Positions 61,820-64,000 of a stretch of 64,000 nucleotides of DNA are shown one piece after another. Position numbers and translations under genes: made by a program. Positions within the stretch are counted from its first letter, which is position 1. Every line of letters begins with the position of its first letter. The notes below the pieces were generated by a model. It saw only the letters and a program-made list of their open reading frames with translations, was not told the DNA's origin and did no database searches. The stretch is taken from NCBI RefSeq assembly GCF_019669965.1, contig NZ_AP019781.1:2047092-2111091 (forward strand), written 5' to 3'. The stretch is from Methanoculleus chikugoensis (GTDB taxonomy: Archaea; Halobacteriota; Methanomicrobia; Methanomicrobiales; Methanoculleaceae).

Positions 61820-62173
61820 ATGAAGGGGCAAGAGAGATGTGAGACTGAGGGAGGAGAACCCCCGGTGGTGACTCTGATCAACCCGGCAGGCCCCGGCATC
61901 GGCGACCCCGTCGGGATGGAACGAATGTTCACAGCGACATGCGACTAGCCAGCGACAACGGGAGTTTACCTCAACGGCAACCCGAGACATACGGAGCGAA
62001 CCGGGCGTCCGGGAAGCGCGTTCCGGTTTGAACGGTTTATTGTCATCGTCGGGAAGGCGATCCGGGCATCGATGAGGCTGGTGAAAGAACCCCTGTGTTA
62101 CCCCGACCAACGGGTACGATCACAGTTTAGCAGTGCGGGTACTGAAACGGATCCACGTTTTGAAACGGCCTAA
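61820..62173 (+). pseudogene. Ig-module copy interrupted by an in-frame TAG
   Basis: The frame from ATG 61820 reads GGEPPVVTLINPAGPGIGDP then VGMERMFTATCD, followed by TAG at 61946-61948, then PATTGVYLNGNP. In copies A and B the codon at this place is CAG (Gln of CDQ), so a single C-to-T change made the stop. The continuing frame holds FRFERF, reminiscent of the GluRS tail, and stops at 62173. Without read-through it is dead. Confidence 0.7.
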
Positions 62174-62538
62174 ACCCTGACGAATCGTCCGGCAGGCGGG
62201 ACACCGGGTCGGGAAATTCCCGCCATACTGCCGGTGAAAAGGGTTGGCAGCCGCTCAGGCAGGGTACACCGCCGCATCCCGTTCGGCCGCCGTGATCTTC
62301 TGCAGGAGGCCAGCAGAGAGGTCGGCGATCGGGTAGTACCCGCCGCCGGCATGTTCCGCGACGACTCTGCAGTAGCCCAGCCGGAACTCCAGAAAAGTTT
62401 TGCGGTTCCTTTCTCGCCACGGATGAGCACGCCGCCGATCCCCGGATTAACGGCATTGAGAATGAGCGCACGTTTCATTGTCTCCTGACCGACAATAGCG
62501 GTGAACGGAAGGACACTCCTTCGCGCCGAGTATGACAT
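62170..62538 (-). pseudogene. N-terminal fragment of a magnesium chelatase ATPase (ChlI/BchI-like)
   Basis: The first 45 residues ([20 protein letters not shown], then [18 protein letters not shown] with Walker A) match the start of ChlI-type AAA+ proteins. After the P-loop the frame turns into unrelated sequence ([15 protein letters not shown]), and the remaining 300 residues are missing. It is a broken gene, convergent with the amber-interrupted Ig copy. Confidence 0.7.
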
Positions 62539-62636
62539 ATGAGAGAATATGATGCAATTGATGTTAAATAGTTTCTATTTCGTAATAACCAATAGCGGAC
62601 GAGGGCGGCCCTGCCCCCGCCCGGAACCATGTGGTC

Positions 62637-62969
62637 TCAGAACTCTTCCGCGATGCCGTAGCCGTATGACCGCAGTACCTCGCTCCCCCGCTGCTCCGGG
62701 TATGCGGCAAGCACGAGCCCCCGCGACTCCAGAAACTCCTCGGCGGAGACGATGGAGATAGGTTGGATCTGTTCGTCTTCGCCGGGCACCATCGACCAGG
62801 TATGGATGTAGTAGATGTCCGGCAGCCCCTCCTCTTCGTGCAGGTAGAGATCCCTTCCGCGCCCGAATGCCCCGCCTGCGTCACCGCCCCGCGGCGCGAG
62901 GTAGAGCCAGGCGTCACGGTCGGTGTCGAGGAGGATCTCGCCTTTCTCGGATTGAATACATTTCTTCAT
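62637..62969 (-). CDS. Small protein of unknown function
   Basis: The 110-residue protein MKKCIQSEKGEILLDTDRDA... has an acidic, Gly-rich middle (RGGDAGGAFGRGRD), a GLPDIYYIHTW stretch and a C-terminus with SYGYGIAEEF. AGAGGTGACTG precedes the ATG at 62969. No signal peptide or known domain is visible. Confidence 0.6.
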   Translation of the reverse strand: MKKCIQSEKGEILLDTDRDAWLYLAPRGGDAGGAFGRGRDLYLHEEEGLPDIYYIHTWSMVPGEDEQIQPISIVSAEEFLESRGLVLAAYPEQRGSEVLRSYGYGIAEEF

Positions 62970-63447
62970 GGTCAGTCACCTCTGCCCCGCCAGCCGTGCA
63001 GGGCAGTTCGGCAGGCGGCGACGATGAACTCCGGGAGCCCGGTGAGGTGGCCATGGCCCTTCCGCAGCCCGGGTCGAACAGGAGGTTCCGCCACCGCCCG
63101 CCATCCGGAGATACAACAGCAAGTAACATATATTTTTCGTATAGTATCACCCGATGTTATAAAATAATTTTTTAGTAACAACTCGCCCCGAAAGGCATGC
63201 CCATGGTCGCCCGACGGATACGCTGCATGTACCCGCCGGAATCCTCAAACTCAGTCGAACCGGCAATTCTCCCTGGAGCTCTCCGTTGCGATCACCTCCG
63301 GAGTGCAACAGATGATACTGTGTGCCATGAAGCGCAGGACCGGCGGTGCCGGCTCCTCCGCTACGCATCGTGAGGGACAGGATCCCGGAAAATGTGGGGG
63401 CCAGGACAGGGGACACGCCGAATCGAAGGGGAAACCCCGGATCCGGC
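62970..63447. other. Intergenic region without clear genes
   Basis: The 478 bases hold a low-GC patch at 63120-63180 with a TATA-like stretch, which may be the promoter for the minus-strand gene at 62969 (minus-strand AAAATAT-type sequence near 63128-63136). GC-rich flanks give only short overlapping frames with no supported start or homology. I see nothing else. Confidence 0.35.
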
Positions 63448-64000
63448 CTATCCGGGGACGTTCACCTTCTCGGTGCCCATCGTCACCTTCACATCGACGA
63501 ACCGCCCGTCCAGGGTCACGATATAGCGTCCCGCCCGGTAGAGCATGATCGACTTCTCCCGGGCGCTTCCGTATATCCCGTGGTAACCCTCGTCGGCGAT
63601 GAGCCGGAGGGTTTCGGGGTCGCGGACGGTGACGACGAGCCGGGAGTTCGCGTCCGGTTCGGGATGCCGCGGGGTCGCGGAGAAGGTGATGATGAACGGC
63701 ACGTCGACGACGTCCACCTGCAGCCCCCTGGCGGAATGGTAGAGGGTATACTGTTCCTCGAAGACCTTCGTCTTTTCGGCGACCGGCTTTGCGCCATCCA
63801 TCCGTGTCAGGGGCACGGGCGTGACGTTGCATGGGTTCGGGTCCGGCAGGTGCTCGCCGGGCTGCACCGGCACCGGATCGACCGGAACCACCACGTTCAA
63901 ATTCTGTGTCACGGAGGGAGCAGGGCGGCTCTCCCCGGCCGGTTCCAATGAGCCCGACCACGGTTGATCGACGGCGCCGGAGGGGATCGGCTCATCGTCC
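63448..64000 (-). CDS. Hypothetical protein, N-terminus beyond window
   Basis: The minus-strand frame is open to the window edge (about 183 visible codons) and ends VDVKVTMGTEKVNVPG. A Pro/Val-rich linker (PVDPVPVQPGEHLPDPNP) is followed by a beta-rich domain with FIITFSATPRHPEPDANSRL, VVTVRDPETLRLIADEGYHG and RYIVTLDGRFVDVKV. The linker suggests a surface or lipid-anchored protein, whose signal peptide would lie outside the window. No family was recognised. Confidence 0.6.
   Translation of the reverse strand, partial: DDEPIPSGAVDQPWSGSLEPAGESRPAPSVTQNLNVVVPVDPVPVQPGEHLPDPNPCNVTPVPLTRMDGAKPVAEKTKVFEEQYTLYHSARGLQVDVVDVPFIITFSATPRHPEPDANSRLVVTVRDPETLRLIADEGYHGIYGSAREKSIMLYRAGRYIVTLDGRFVDVKVTMGTEKVNVPG

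Noticed and set aside
62970-63447. Short frames on both strands
   Set aside because: They overlap each other, lack ribosome binding sites and show no recognisable domain.

Overview
The window looks like a chromosomal segment of a methanogenic euryarchaeon of the order Methanomicrobiales, most like Methanoculleus. The evidence is a GC-rich chromosome, archaeal TATA-type promoters, GGTGAT/GGAGG ribosome binding sites, an archaeal ribosomal protein/RNA polymerase superoperon, the archaeal alternative mevalonate pathway, diphthamide and deoxyhypusine synthesis genes, archaeal pilins and the ArvABC (OapABC) GTPase set. The assignment rests on gene content; no database search was possible.

Layout. 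1-5.6 kb: a partial TreT-type glycosyltransferase, an FkbM methyltransferase, an FKBP isomerase, a complete PolX, a membrane protein and two small tandem paralogues. 5.7-8.5 kb: a tightly overlapping signalling cassette (HTH-FHA protein, membrane Ser/Thr kinase, K+ channel). 8.6-13.5 kb: a SIMPL protein, a metallo-beta-lactamase-fold enzyme, DUF432+MscS and a PAS histidine kinase. 13.6-13.9 kb: a non-coding repeat that recurs at 37.4-37.9 kb. 14.0-21.1 kb: NusA-like protein, HisE, bifunctional nuclease, flippase-like protein, then a minus-strand block (DtxR-FeoA regulator, FeoB, RecA-like ATPase without P-loop, Dph5, DUF357). 21.2-22.9 kb: a TnpB insertion next to a gene remnant. 22.9-27.3 kb: a second PolX that has lost its polymerase aspartates, overlapping a cis-prenyltransferase homologue that lacks the catalytic Asp, and convergent to this the catalytic UppS and a radical SAM gene. 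27.4-31.5 kb: a pilin-like operon and a KamA-family gene. 31.8-33.2 kb: arvABC. 33.4-37.3 kb: five consecutive CBS-domain genes. 38.0-52.7 kb: deoxyhypusine synthase, tRNA-Ser, then the superoperon S13-S4-S11-Rpo3-L18e-L13-S9-Rpo10-tRNAPro-Rpo6-enolase-S2-Memo-MVK-IPK-Fni-RNase J-IdsA-GluRS, which ties translation, transcription and isoprenoid synthesis together.

From 53 kb to the end the window turns into an accessory region. It holds a P-loop NTPase, genes sharing an almost identical Ig-like first module but with unrelated tails, two tandem TolB-type propellers (the second ends in the same kind of module), a chimera of the module with a GluRS C-terminus, a truncated second copy of the NTPase, an amber-interrupted module copy, a magnesium-chelatase fragment and small membrane proteins. 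Local AT content rises at about 54.9-57.3 kb. This mosaic looks like a site of repeated segmental duplication and tail exchange, and it is the most unusual part of the window.

The most interesting candidates are the Ig-module mosaic locus, the polymerase-dead PolX/NgBR-like cis-prenyltransferase gene pair beside uppS, the HTH-FHA/kinase/K+ channel cassette, the five-gene CBS operon, and two families of dispersed non-coding repeats.
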